DNA of 64,000 nucleotides from Ashinkailepas kermadecensis (lineage: Eukaryota; Arthropoda; Thecostraca; Neolepadidae). Made by a program: the position numbers and the translations under genes. Of the stretch, positions 15,777-27,239 are shown one piece after another. Below the pieces are notes generated by a model. It had not been told where the DNA came from, did not search any database, and saw only the letters and a list, made by a program, of their open reading frames with translations. How positions within the stretch are numbered: position 1 is the first letter of the stretch; every line of letters begins with the position of its first letter. The DNA is taken from contig JAOTOM010004320.1 in NCBI GenBank assembly GCA_034440615.1, positions 124,001-188,000 of the forward strand, read 5' to 3'.

Positions 15777-16111
15777 TTACTTTCTTTTTTCATAGAAATT
15801 TAGTCCGAATTCTTGCTGGGATGGTTTTATGAACCAGGGTCCTATTGCTAAACAGAGATTGTTGCGTGAACCCTGGCACCACCCAATCAATGAATTCCAG
15901 TTAAACAGCAGAATTTTGACCGAGAGTTTAACGTGCCGTGAATGCACCGACACGGCCGCCCCGCAGCTCATCCCCGGCCTTATCGGGTCAGTTGCCAACT
16001 GACCTTTCCAGGTTAAACGCGAGCGCGCGAAGCGATTCGATCCCTGTCTCGCGAGGACAGGGGAGACCAGTGTAGGCCGGCGCTCTAACCAACTGAGCTA
16101 CCGGGGCGGCC
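15777..16111 (-). mobile_element. tRNA-derived SINE, about 335 bp, minus orientation
   Basis: Read on the minus strand, it begins GGCCGCCCCGGTAGCTCAG, with a tRNA-like A box (TAGCTCAGTTGGTTAGAGCG) and a B box (GGGATCGAATC, somewhat mutated), then a body of about 240 bp and an A-rich tail (T-rich on the plus strand at 15,777-15,793). A second full copy lies at 57,046-57,397. It is not a functional tRNA: the anticodon arm does not fold properly and the 3' acceptor half is replaced by SINE body. Confidence 0.88.
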
Positions 16112-16573
16112 AAACATCAACGAAAGATTATACGCTTCACTTCGGAGAGCGAAATTTCAAAAGTGCTTAGTGCGGAAAGCATAATTTTGGAAGTAGTTAT
16201 CTGGATCATTGTACATGATAATAACGCAAGTGTTTTTTTTCTGCATAGGAAACCACATTTTATTTCTTCAGAGCTTCAAGTACATATGTGGGTTTGTAAT
16301 TAGAGAACAATGTAACTAAAAACTGCGTTTGATGTAGCTACATATTTCTTGCACAACTCTACACTAATCACATTGCCAAACAAAAGAACCCACTGATGTG
16401 ATATTTTATTATCTATACCATTGAAGCAGTTTATCACGGAGAAGCATCGTGTACCATTCCGGAGTGAAGAGCAGAAAGAAAAGCGTCCGCTTCTTCTGTT
16501 ATAATTTAGCTGCATGTGGGTACACGAGTCGATAAAACAAATAGCAGGTAAAGTAACTTGTCTCATTTCACAG
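16112..16573. other. Intron of gene 1, no feature recognised
   Basis: AT-rich unique sequence. The acceptor CATTTCACAG lies at 16,564-16,573. Confidence 0.4.
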
Positions 16574-16654
16574 GGCCGAAGACCATGTGCGCGGATATTG
16601 AGTGTGGAGAGGATTCGAGCTGTTTGCAGCGCCACGACAAGGCTATCTGTGTTC
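16574..16654 (+). CDS. Gene 1 exon: FOLN-like four-cysteine module
   Basis: An 81-bp phase 1-1 exon, acceptor CATTTCACAG, donor GTTC|GTAAGT (a strong site). The module MCADIECGEDSSC...AIC has spacing C-x4-C-x5-C-x8-C. It is acidic, like the neighbouring modules. Second FOLN-like module of gene 1. Confidence 0.82.
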
Positions 16655-17736
16655 GTAAGTATACTGAGCTATGTTTGTAAGTGCTAGGTGCAGTCTATGG
16701 CTGTGAGTGTACTGAGCTGTGTCTGAGTGCATTCATGCTCGTGAATGCACCCACTTGTGTCCGTCACTGCACTCATATGTCCGTGAACACACTCAATGTG
16801 AGTGAGTGCACTCATCAATATGCGGGTGACGGAGAGTACACCTTCCAACATCTCACCAACCTGACCGGTAAGCGGCTTCGCGACCTGCCCGCCAGCATTC
16901 CTTCCAACGTGACTGATTGATACACCAGATGGAGATGATCATCGCGACAACGTTGACAAGCTTCACTACCTGGGCATATCACATGTGTAACCATGTGTCT
17001 GTCAGAAAGCGACAATCCTTCTGAGCGGTAATCACTCAGATACACTGCAGACGACTCACTGCAACAGCCAATTGTTCTCATCTATCTATGTAATCGACGT
17101 GTGCTTCATCGTGTGGGGTTCTAAGTAAGTGGAACGACTTGACCCAGAAACAAGCTGCTGCTGCTCCCGAGGGCAGATATGTATTATGTTCGCGCACGCA
17201 AGATTTCACGCAGTCAGTTAATTGACATGCAACCGATGTAGTTACGCACTTCAGCCCCGACCGCACACGTGGCCTGTCAGCTGGCAAGTTCGCGGGTCAC
17301 GTGGGTAAGAGATCTCACAGTTAGGCGGTGACACGCGTGAACATCGCGACGGAGTTGTACGCCTGGACAGCTGGCTATGTCGTCTCGAAGGTCAATTCTA
17401 GCAAACGCCTCATTATTCTGGCTGTTGGGTCAAGCCTTTCACACGCAATGATGGGCCGTCACGAGACACCACTCTACGTGCGCCTAAACTATAAGCTGTG
17501 ATATGCATGTAAGCATTTTAATATCTACAGGTGGGCAATGTTTTATGTTGACAGGGCATCCTTTGATGAAACCTTATCAGTCTGTGTGACTTTTTTCGGC
17601 GATTTATCTGACGCAGTTGCAGAGCAACAGATAAAGCAACCGGCATTCTCCCACTGTGACCACTGCTGCCTTGACCTGCGACCTGTGGCGCTGCCCCGGA
17701 GTCACATGCCTGACATGTGCGTGACCTGTGCCGCAG
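16655..17736. other. Intron of gene 1
   Basis: At 16,680-16,840, degenerate GTGAATGCACTCA-type phrases hint at an old minisatellite next to the donor. The remainder is unique. The acceptor ACCTGTGCCGCAG ends at 17,736. Confidence 0.4.
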
Positions 17737-17883
17737 CCCACACCAAGGTGGGCCAATGCCCGCTGATAGCGACGTCTCTGAGACCCTGCAAGCAGGCGCG
17801 TGTGATGTGTGATGGTGATGAAGACTGCAGCGGCGGACAAATCTGCTGCACGGCCGGCTGTGTCAGAAAGTGTGTCACCCCGC
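17737..17883 (+). CDS. Gene 1 exon: WAP domain
   Basis: A 147-bp phase 1-1 exon; acceptor CTGTGCCGCAG, donor CCGC|GTAAGT. A complete eight-cysteine WAP domain: QCPLIATSLRPC, VMC, EDC, QICCTAGC, RKC. The last bases of the exon (TGTGTCACCCCGC) reappear, slightly changed, in every unit of the 36-bp array that follows. The two preceding modules and the three following ones are FOLN-like, so in gene 1 modules alternate as separate exons. Confidence 0.92.
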
Positions 17884-19170
17884 GTAAGTGCGCCACTATA
17901 CGTAGCTGTTCGGCTCCACATAAGTGCGCCACTCTACGTAGCTGTTCGGCTCCACATAAGTGCGCCACTCCACGTAGCTGTCCGACTCCACATAAGTGTG
18001 TCACTCCACGTAGCTGTCCGGCTCCACATAAGGGCTCTACGTAGTGTGTCACATAAGTGTGTCACCTACGTAGCCGCCTGACTCCACATAAGTGTGTCAC
18101 TCCACGTAGCCGCCTGACTCCACATAAGTGTGTCACTCTACGTAACCGCCTGACTCCACATAAGTGTGTCACTCCACGTAGCTGTCCGACTCCACATAAG
18201 TGTGTCACTCTACGTAGCCGTCTGACTCCACATAAGTGTGTCACTCCACGTAGCCGTCTGACTCCACATAAGTGTGTCACTTACGTAGCTGTCCGACTCC
18301 ACATAAGTGTGTCTCCACGTAGCTGTCCGACTCCACATAGTGTGTCACTCCACGTAGCTGTCCGACTCCACATAAGTGTGTCACTCTACGTAGCCGCCTG
18401 ACTCCACATAAGTGTGTCACCCACGTAGCTGTCCGACTCCACATAAGTGTGTCACTCACGTGTGTCCGACTCCACATAAGTGTGTCACTCCACGTAGCTG
18501 TCCGACTCCACATAAGTGTGTCACTCTACGTAACCGCCTGACTCCACATTAGTGTGTCACTCCACGTAGCTGTCCGACTCCACATAAGTGTGTCACTCAC
18601 GTGCCGTCTGACTCCATATAAGTGTGTCCTCCACGTAGCCGTCTGACTCCCATAAGTGTGTCCTTACGTGGTCCGTCCACATAAGTGCGCCACTCTACGT
18701 AGCTGTTCGGCTCCACATAAGTGCGCCACTCCACGTAGCTGTCCGACTCCACATAAGTGTGTCACTCCACGTAGCCGCCTGACTCCACATAAGTGTGTCA
18801 CTCTACGTAACCGCCCGACTCCACATAAGTGTGTCACCCACGTAGCTATCCGACTCCACATAAGTGTGTCACTCACGTAGCTGTCCGACTCCACATAAGT
18901 GTGTCTCCCGTGCTGTCCGACTCCACATAAGTGTGTCACTCCCGTGCTGTCCGACTCCACATAAGTGTGTCTCCACGTGCTGTCCGACTCCATATAAGTG
19001 TGTCTCTACGTAGCTGTCCGACTCCACATAAGTGTGTCCTACGTAGCCGCCTGACTCCACATAAGTGTGTCACTCCACGTAGCTGTCCGACTCCACATAA
19101 GTGTGTCACTCTACGTAGCCGTCTGACTCCACATAAGTGCGTTACTCCAAGTAAGTGCGCCACCCCACGC
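17884..19170. repeat. 36-bp minisatellite derived from exon end plus donor, about 1.3 kb
   Basis: Units contain ATAAGTGTGTCACTCCACGT followed by AGCTGTCCGACTCCAC. The phrase GTGTCACTCCACGTAGCTG resembles the exon end plus donor GTGTCACCCCGCGTAAGTG. In nearly all units the other donor-like phrase GTAAGTG reads ATAAGTG. The array starts at the authentic donor at 17,884. The unit is a multiple of three, with many small deletions, and gives spurious open frames on both strands. Confidence 0.93.
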
Positions 19171-20560
19171 AACTTCATTACTTCTGGTGAGTGCATCACT
19201 TCTGGTAAGAGGGCTTGATGTAGGTAAGTCACTCTACGTAACTAACACTAAGTAAGTGTACCGTACTGCAATAGCGTGCGTCTACTAATTGTGACAATTC
19301 AAGTAACTACTGTACCACGTAACCGTGCTATCCCACGGAGTCATGCCATGGTAATTTTGACACTGCGCATGACGTAATACGTTTCCACTGGTCTTAAGAA
19401 AATTGACGATTTTGTTCTATGTCAATTGAGTTGGAGCTCGCAATGTGCTCTCCGGACTAGGCAGTCAGATCATTAAACTGTTTTGTTCAAAAGGAGCTTA
19501 AGTGCTCACATTTACGGTCTCAAAGTTAATCCGTCTTCTAGACCGCCGATTTCCATGGTGCGTGACGACAAACGTACGCTCTTTACAGTCGTGTGGATAC
19601 TTTTCAAGAATGTGTTGAAATCACTCAGAGTCGAATGCGAGATAGGTCTGACCATAGAAAGTAGATCTAACTTTTTGTTAAGCCTTCTGACATCATCGCA
19701 ATGTATTTTAGTTTGGTATTAAGGTACCTGGAACAATTAATTTGAAATTATGCGCAAAGCCGATGCTTCTTTTCGGTCAAAATTTGCATAATTTATCATG
19801 CCAAATTTCGTTAATGCCTTGGGGTTGAGGAGCTATAAATGTATTGGATCATTTGATGTTATAATTAATGAAGATAAAGATTGGACATGACAGTTCACGA
19901 TCAAGTATTTTACTATTGGAGACTTAATCTCAACGCCAAGAAGGGTCATCTTTTCCCTTGAGAAGTAATTTCCTCTTATTAAGTGCGCCTCGCGAAACAG
20001 TAAACAAGACCCGCTACAGTGAAGGTTTAATTCTGTCGAAGATGAACATACATGCATATAAACGCGCAGGAGTCGCAAATATGAAGCAAGAAACAGCACA
20101 TGAATTTGCGATGAAATAAACGAACCTTTGCGACCCAAAGCTAACTGACAGCACAACGAAGCGAAATCGAAGTAGAAGCTTACTGAACCTCACCTATATT
20201 AGCATGTTGCAATTGTTATCATCTCATGCATGCTAATTTATTTCTGCTGCATCCTCCGGCTTACGTGCTCACATGTGTTTGTTGATCGAGGCGCCGATAC
20301 TGGCTATAGCCAGGCGGCATAGTGTACCTCAATCCAAACTGTTCACCCTTTTCCCATGCCTACTCCCAATTCACAACCTTGCTTCATTCATGATTCCACA
20401 GTGCGCAACGTCCAATTTTATACTTGTATCTCACTGATTGTGGCTGGTGGGAGAATACACATTTCTAGGTATGGATGTGCCCATGACATTGCAATGTGAT
20501 GAGGGTTTTGACCTGATTCAATTTCACAATATGTTTGTTTGCATCGCACGTGCAGCGCAA
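19171..20560. other. Intron of gene 1, no feature recognised
   Basis: Unique sequence after the array tails off. No exon recognised. Confidence 0.4.
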
Positions 20561-20870
20561 CAAAACGTACAGCGTACAAACGTACAAACGTACGAACCCA
20601 AGCGTGCAATCATGCAGAATATAACCGACAAACCGGCAGCGTATAAAGCCGAAACGTACATTGTGCTGCGTGCAAGCACAGAACGTTACGCCCACAAACG
20701 TACCGCGTGCAACTCTTGAGCCTGCAGCATGCACACTTGCAGTACACAACACACAGAGGTAAAGCGTGCAGAGTACAAACGCTTAGCGCACAGCATACGG
20801 AGGTAAAGCGTGCAGCGTACAAACGCGCAGCGCACAACATATAGAGGCAAAGCCACAGCGTACAAATGAG
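20561..20870. repeat. Degenerate minisatellite of AGCGTACAAACG phrases
   Basis: Irregular repetition of GCGTACAAACG, CAGCGCACA and GAGGTAAAGCGTGCAG with spacing of about 10 to 45 bp. Open frames on both strands here are repeat artefacts. Confidence 0.75.
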
Positions 20871-22251
20871 CTGCACAACGCGTGGAAAGGTGCAATATCT
20901 ATCACGACCTTTTCTTAGGTCCCGTTGGTTTATATACCCTGAGTCTTAGTCATTTGGACCACTATTTGCTCCCCCCCCCATCTCGAACATCATTTGTGTG
21001 ACCGCCGGCTTAGGAAGAGCACACACCATACTTGTTGGGTGTATGGGACGACTTCGTTTTTGCATGGAATCGTTCTGTTGTTGATCACATAAAAATATTT
21101 ACAAAAAAAAGTATTTCAGTCAACGGATTCCCATGTTAGCATACTTCGGTCGTCGGCAACAACTTAAGATGAAGCTGAAGAGAAAGAAGCCAGAAGAAAG
21201 AGCAAAGGGACGATCACTGGCCGTCTTCATGTATCGGTACACCGTGGCTGCTGGCTAATGTCCCGCGGCCATTGCTCGGCATCACTGGAGCCGACTATCG
21301 ATTCCTTAGTCCAGCGAAACTGAGCTCTTCTCTTCTCCCACAAGTGTTGACGGCTGTGGCACAGTTTCGCTGCCCGTTATTCACCCCGAAGGTGTACCGA
21401 AAATAAGGAGAGCTGGACAGAGTTTAGCAGATTGGCCGCACTTCTCTGTCGGTGAGCTGAACCGTGGGAGGCCCTCCACTGTCGTCTCCTTCTGCCAGTG
21501 AAGAGTTGCCGGTTGGCAGTGCCGGTTTGTCCGGTTTGTCCGGTTTGTCCGGTTTGTCCGGTTTGTCCGGTTTGTCGGACGGAACGGTTTCGCGCCGCTA
21601 ACTTCACCGAAATTACTAAATGCGGCTGATGGACTCGTCTTCGGCGCTTGCGTCGTCGTCGCACACCATTGCAAGGAAAACAGCTTCACAGCGTCCGGGT
21701 GGCAGCAGAAGGCGCTCTTTTGGATTACCAGCGTGCCCGTAATGCAGGTGAACACGGATAGACTTACGGCACACGGCATCGGCGAAAATGAGTTATCAGT
21801 GTGAGACGGCATCCTTGGAGCCGCAGTCGGCCAACCGCGTCTTTCCCATCGATGACAGGCAGATTCCTAAATGCGGAGGTATCAGTCTTTCCCATCGATC
21901 GCTGCTGAATTTTCACGAAATAAATATTAACTATAAATAAATAAATATTCAGTTTAGCTCTCACCAGATTTGCTCATTCGTTCAGATTCACCACACCATG
22001 CGTAGTCCTAACTATACGTAAGAAGTTGCGGACATGATACATCTGAATAGCGAATGTACACAACACGGGAAACTCATGATCAGAACAGCATCTCATTCCC
22101 GTCACAGCTATAATCATAACAGTGTTGCGTTAGCTCTTCGTGCAAAATGAATACTGTATCGCTCCAGCGGTGCTGTCTGTCTGTCAAACGTGCGACTTGT
22201 GCCCACGTCCTGCACTGTTGGTGCATTACCGACGTCGACCTGCCGTTCCAG
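20871..22251. other. Intron of gene 1
   Basis: Contains a 9-bp minisatellite (CCGGTTTGT, about six units, near 21,523-21,578) that yields an asparagine-arginine-threonine frame on the minus strand. Otherwise unique. The acceptor CTGCCGTTCCAG ends at 22,251. Confidence 0.5.
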
Positions 22252-22344
22252 TTCGGGCCGACTGCGCGTCCGTCGGCAGGACGCTCTGCAGGACGGCCGG
22301 CTACATATGCCAGGACACGCCCAACGGTGCTGTCTGCGTGGAGG
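22252..22344 (+). CDS. Gene 1 exon: FOLN-like module, expanded first loop
   Basis: A 93-bp phase 1-1 exon; acceptor CTGCCGTTCCAG, donor GAGG|GTAGGT. The module DCASVGRTLC...GYIC...AVC has C-x7-C-x6-C-x8-C spacing, so its first loop is three residues longer than in the sister modules. The conserved GY before the third cysteine is present. Third FOLN-like module of gene 1. Confidence 0.75.
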
Positions 22345-22987
22345 GTAGGTCCCGCCCTGCTGCACACACCCCCACGGCAGGTATGCGCGTGTGAACGCCG
22401 CCACTGTACGCCCACCGCCGGACGAGCTGTGTGCCCAGCTGCGTGCTCAGACCACCAACATGACGGCGGATAACATCAGTTCCAGCCGGCGACGGCCGAA
22501 AAAATGTCACCGTTTTTCACAATAACCGGAATGAATCAATGGGAGATGACGGAAGGTGTGGTGCGCATGTGGGATTTATGGAGCTTGAGTGTCTGCGTTC
22601 AAACGACGAAAAAAAATTGTATTTTTCAAACGACGACGACAGCAATGTGTGTTGCGAAATAATTCGGTCATGCCAGAGTCTGACAGTTTGGTCTTTCTGT
22701 GCTGACATTCTGAAATTCCCGTTATTCCATGGCAAATTGTGTGGTGGTTGACATGCTCCTGACTTCTTTAACAATTGTGTGAGCCGATTCATCCCGTTTA
22801 TATAATGTTGTCAAGCATCAAAACTAGCCGACACGCGTTCAGAAATAAACTCGGTATTCAGTGACCACAATCGTCTGATATTTTGGGATGCAGACACCCA
22901 CGTTGCAAATCTTCCCACACAACCACACTCGTATTCTCCACCCGTTCGCTTCGACTTGCATTACCATGTTGTCCGTTTGTGTTTCAG
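22345..22987. other. Intron of gene 1, no feature recognised
   Basis: Unique sequence. The acceptor is TTGTGTTTCAG ending at 22,987. Confidence 0.4.
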
Positions 22988-23071
22988 ATCTGACCACATG
23001 CGAACACAAGAAGTGTCCGGTAGGCTACATTTGCCACGACCAGTTCACAACGGGAGCTCGCTGTGTGAGAG
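22988..23071 (+). CDS. Gene 1 exon: FOLN-like four-cysteine module
   Basis: An 84-bp phase 1-1 exon with a good acceptor (TTGTGTTTCAG) and donor AGAG|GTGAGC. The module TCEHKKCPVGYIC...ARC has spacing C-x4-C-x5-C-x9-C, the closest match in gene 1 to the follistatin/SPARC hairpin and to the modules of gene 2. Fourth FOLN-like module. Confidence 0.85.
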
Positions 23072-23585
23072 GTGAGCCTGGCCGAATACCTCCGACCAAC
23101 TACACCGTCAAACTCATCACATAGTCCGACATTACGGCAAGGTTGATGAAGTTCTAACAGCATGGTCATCACTATACTTACCCAAAGCATGCCCCATTTT
23201 GTCGGTTTCGGTCCCAATGGCCTTCGTCCTTTGTTCATTATCTCCCTTCCGTTCCCCAGCGTTGGCTGGTAGTGGCCGTAATCCTCCGCGTCGGCTTGTT
23301 TGTAGGCACAGGGCGTCCAGAAACAACCGCCCCTGGCACGACGGCGAACACGAAAGGAAAGGATCGCGAGTCGGGTGCGATAAATGGGAAGAAATAGAGG
23401 GTGGGTGGGTGGGATCGCCGTCGTCTCCTCTCCCGACGTCTGTCCGACTGGCGGTTGTGAACGCACTGTCCCTTCCCTCACTTCCTGTCATCGGCCCACT
23501 CCGTTTACAATCCTGACTCCTCTCGACCCCTCTGCCTCGCCCCGCGTCATGACACCTCCGTGTGACTGTCAGACGGTGTTCAGAG
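23072..23585. other. Intron of gene 1, no feature recognised
   Basis: Unique sequence. Large overlapping open frames on both strands, without domains. Confidence 0.35.
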
Positions 23586-23850
23586 GTGTGAACCTCCCCG
23601 ACATCTGCATACACTAGCATAATGTCACACCTTGTCACACCTGCCGCCGGCTCTGAACCTCCCCGACATCTGCACACACTAGTAAAATGTCACACACCCT
23701 CACATCTGTCGCCGGCTCTGAACCTGCCCAACATCTGTACAAACTAGTAATACATCACGCCCTCTCAGATTTCGTGGAGGTTCAGAGCCAGCGGCAGGTG
23801 TGAGAGGGTGTGACGTATTACTAGTGTGTGCAGATGTCGGGATGCTCATT
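23586..23850. repeat. About 67-bp repeat, three direct units plus one inverted unit (fold-back)
   Basis: Direct units share GAACCTCCCCGACATCTGCA, ACACTAGTAAAATGTCACAC and GCCGGCTCT. From about 23,779 the reverse complement follows (GGTTCAGAGCCAGCGGCAGG ... GTGTGCAGATGTCGGG), so the last direct unit and the inverted one can form a hairpin with about 60-bp arms. Confidence 0.85.
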
Positions 23851-23866
23851 GATTACATACAGGCAT

Positions 23867-24055
23867 ACGTTTTGCTATCCGGGGACGAGTGGTCTAGGTG
23901 TAAGATGCTCGTCTCACAATCGAAAGATTGTGGGTTCGAGTCTCACCTGTCGCTACTCTTCGCCCGCGATCAATCGGCGTGAGAGATTGGCGACGCCATA
24001 TGACTCAACAGTCGACGGGTCGTAAAACCAATAACCAACCAACGTTTTGCTATCC
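23867..24055 (+). mobile_element. tRNA-derived SINE with perfect 14-bp target-site duplication
   Basis: The element (23,881-24,041, 161 bp) is flanked by ACGTTTTGCTATCC at 23,867-23,880 and 24,042-24,055. The head resembles a tRNA: A-box-like TGGTCTAGGTG, anticodon loop like that of Val(CAC), and B box GGTTCGAGTCT with a well-paired T arm. The acceptor stem does not pair, so it is not a working tRNA. It ends in a CCAA-type tail (AACCAATAACCAACCAA). It is a different family from the SINE at 15.8 and 57.0 kb. Confidence 0.9.
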
Positions 24056-24677
24056 ATTGTAACGCGTAGGTTATTGTGCATTCCAGCACCTTACAGGAAT
24101 AGTTAAGTTTACCATGGCATTAAATAAGGCGCTTGAACATGTCCACTACGTTTTTGCTAGCATCACGATTCCATCATCATTGTCATGGTCATCATCACAT
24201 TTGATAACGTGCAAGACTCATCTAGCTAGATGTGTGCATTAAATGGCATGCTCACTTTCATTTCAATTTATCTAGATGATCGTCAACGGGCATGGCCAGT
24301 AACAGACGAAGTTATGCTTCGTTGCCAAATTACATGCCTTGTCCGATCACCATCAGTCCGGCTACAAGCTTAGGTAGTACAAATACGTGTTGATTTGAGT
24401 ATCTCTGGGTTGCTCCTGCGACTCTGCCAACGTTAGGAAAGGCATAGGCACACTTCTGTTCGCTAAGCCACATCTGAATGCAACCTTAGCATCTAATTCC
24501 GCTGATGCTGGTTTCGTAGGGTGCATTGAGCAGGATAATTCTGCAGCATTGCAAATTATGGTGTGTCCATGCTAACTATGCCAGAGTTATTAGGCGTAGT
24601 ATGGTGTCGGGACCTCAATGTCTGCGCCCGTCAGATTCATCATTGTTGTTTCTGCAACTGGTGTGCATTTTTTTTAG
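24056..24677. other. Intron of gene 1, no feature recognised
   Basis: Unique sequence ending in the pyrimidine-rich acceptor TTTTTTTTAG. Confidence 0.4.
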
Positions 24678-24758
24678 CGCGAGAGTCTTGCACAACGAAG
24701 ATTTGCGCCCCAGATGAAGATTGCTTCGAAGAGGAAGACGGCGCCATCTGCATACAGC
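24678..24758 (+). CDS. Gene 1 exon: FOLN-like four-cysteine module
   Basis: An 81-bp phase 1-1 exon; acceptor TTTTTTTTAG, donor CAGC|GTAAGT. The module SCTTKICAPDEDC...AIC has spacing C-x4-C-x5-C-x8-C and a very acidic third loop (FEEEDGAI). Fifth and last clear FOLN-like module of gene 1. Confidence 0.85.
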
Positions 24759-25251
24759 GTAAGTAAACATTTTGTGCACATCATGTGCAAACTTGTCACT
24801 CATATATCTTATCCTTGTTCATAGGTGTTGCATTATTTGCTGTGAAGTGTTTTGCTTATGTCATTAGAAGACTGGACCTCAGCTCAGTTAATTATCAGTC
24901 CAGTCTGGTATCACAAACGTGGCTGGATAGTCCTGCAACGGTCGGTTGTAGCTGGAGATGAAGCATGCATTATGTTTACTGTTACTTTGCTTACCGTACA
25001 TTTTGTACCATGTAGAACATCGTCCCGCGACAGTCAAAATACCACATGTTCTTGTGATGAAGGACGAAACTGTTGATTTGCGTGGAATGGTATTCATTTA
25101 AAGACGGAGGTGGTTAGTTCTATTTGTTTGCGGCTTTATTGTTACAGGTTCATCATTCTTCAGGAGACTTAAGCATGCACCGCTGGTCTAGTGGAAAATT
25201 CAGGCCGTCTCAAGTTGTTAGTTGGCGCAATGACCGCTCCTCTGTTTCCAG

Positions 25252-25281
25252 GCTACGTCGCTGAAGGGTCAGTCAACAGAG
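25252..25281 (+). CDS. Probable gene 1 micro-exon, 30 bp
   Basis: Thirty bases lie between a strong acceptor (CTCCTCTGTTTCCAG) and a consensus donor (AGAG|GTAAGT). The exon is phase 1-1 like all others of the gene and would add about ten residues (YVAEGSVNR plus the split codons) as a linker. No module is encoded, so the case rests only on splice sites and phase. Confidence 0.5.
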
Positions 25282-26283
25282 GTAAGTGTTTTCACATATG
25301 ATCCACAGTCTGTCGCAAAACAAAAATGCTGCGTGGTACATCAGCGGACGTGATATTTGCCCAGGTGTGCCACGATCCGTCATAACTCTGCTTGCATTCC
25401 CATAGATAGATTCATCATGTACTCCTGGCTTTTTGTGAGAATATTATGGACATGCTTTGCAAGCAGCGCCGCCGACTTGTGTTACGAAAACAATGCCGAC
25501 TTGCTAGAGCGTGATGATGTAGCAGTATTGATCAATGGATGGAGCACACGTGGCTATTCTCGATCCCACTGTGCTTCATTACCGAAACATCCCACCCCGA
25601 CATATCGCCGTCAAATGTTGCATTTACATGTGTTCCCAGCACAGGGAGAAACATCCAAATAGTTGTTTGTTCAGTGGTATTAAGTGATCAAATTGCATGG
25701 CTCGCTGTTTCCTCTGATCGTGGGCGTAGCATTCTACATTGAGCCAACAACCTGCTGGTTCACAGTGGAGTCTGTGTACAGTCACCTAAAAGAGCAAAGC
25801 TCCTCTGTGTCCGATTCAAAGCCTAACTTTTTTTCTTCTCCGAACGTTAATGATCCTAGTACCGATTTGGTCGCGCTGCGTTGTACTTCCAGACCACACT
25901 AGAAGGCAAAGTCATAAAAGCGTTTGACCTGCTGCTGGCCGCGTCTAGCCGTGAGCGGCACTTGTTTCATTTACAAATAGACAACAACTCTCCTTGTTAT
26001 GCATCATTCTCCATGTCTCCCTTAAACTGATAGCATAGGCAACTGTTCCCATACTCACTGGCGGGAGGCTCGCATTTTCGACCTTATTGTTAAGGCAGGA
26101 CGCATTGCAAGCGAAATTCTAAGTAAACTGCCCCCCCCCCCCCCCGATGCGCTGTAGCGACACCGTCTGAGCAGAGTTCGCTTGATCACCCAGCTTACCT
26201 AGCGACAAAGGCAGCCCTTACCAACATGGAATCGCACGCACAGGATCGGCATGAAAGCGTTGATAGGGTGTAGTTGTTTACAG
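25282..26283. other. Intron of gene 1, no feature recognised
   Basis: Unique sequence with a poly-C run near 26,131-26,146. No exon recognised. Confidence 0.4.
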
Positions 26284-26304
26284 GCAAGATGGACCCAGCA
26301 AACG
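26284..26304 (+). CDS. Possible gene 1 micro-exon, 21 bp
   Basis: Twenty-one bases between acceptor TAGTTGTTTACAG and donor AACG|GTGAGC, again phase 1-1, adding KMDPAN and two split codons. Such short matches can arise by chance; the shared phase with the 30-bp candidate and the other exons raises the odds. Confidence 0.4.
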
Positions 26305-27239
26305 GTGAGCTTGTTTACACCTGTTCTGTGACGTTCAGATGCACACCAGATGCTCTGCCATCCGTTACAGGGTACACGGTGGCGATATTTACCACGTTAG
26401 CACAGCATAAAGGCGCTCAGAAGTCGACAGGTCTGTACTATGCACGGCTAAGCATCACGCGGCTTGTAGTTTAGACCAGGTTTCTTTGCTTGCTTTGATA
26501 TATATATATATTTATATATGCATATATTTACATACCTCCTTTGTTAGTCAGTAGTTAGTTAGTAGACTTAGTAATAGCTTAGTATAAGGAATAGTGAGTA
26601 GCTAGCCAGTAGTAGACTACTGTAGACTGTACACTACTGTAGCTAGTAGATTTGAACAACTTCTTCAACAGCATGGAAGAGCATGGAAAAGTATGGAAGC
26701 TGATCGTCTCCTCACAACAGAGGACTACTTGGGAAGCTGATCGTCTCCTCACAACAGAGGACTACTTGGGAAGCATGACTGTCAACTGAAGTCGGCAGAA
26801 GTCGTAAGAAGAAATGACGCTTCAATCTGTCCCAGAAGTGCGATTTTATTGCCAGGATGCAGCGATAAGTGCACACGGAGACCTATGGGTCGCGGTGACC
26901 GCGAGATTCATCCGAAATTTACCTTCATTTGAACATGCTGGCTTCATGCAACGTGCTTCTGGAATTTCCTTGACATGTTTCGCACAAGGATTTATGTCGT
27001 TTACGGTTCATGCATCGGGCTAATACCGGTGCGAACCCGCTTTTATGCACCGGTGCAAGCCCGCCGTCTCGGAGGGATCGTAGCTGCTGAATTGCAAGAC
27101 AACGGCACCAGACACCATTTCCTGCTTGTGTTTCGACGTCGGCTGGTTTATGTCATGAGAACGAACGAAAAACGCGTGCAAACAGTTTGCAGGCATGCGT
27201 GGGAACTCAAGCTCCGACACACTAAAAAAAAGCATCTGC
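26305..27239. other. Intron of gene 1 or 3' region
   Basis: A 37-bp direct duplication (units starting at 26,695 and 26,732) and a TA-rich patch near 26,500 are visible. The rest is unique. Confidence 0.5.

Noticed and set aside
23881..23955. A genuine tRNA-Val gene
   Set aside because: A and B boxes are present, but the acceptor stem does not pair and the sequence continues as a SINE with target-site duplications.
25016..25073. Possible exon with TTCSCDEGRNC
   Set aside because: The cysteine-bearing frame ends at once in a stop, and the phase-1 frame has no cysteines and a poor donor.
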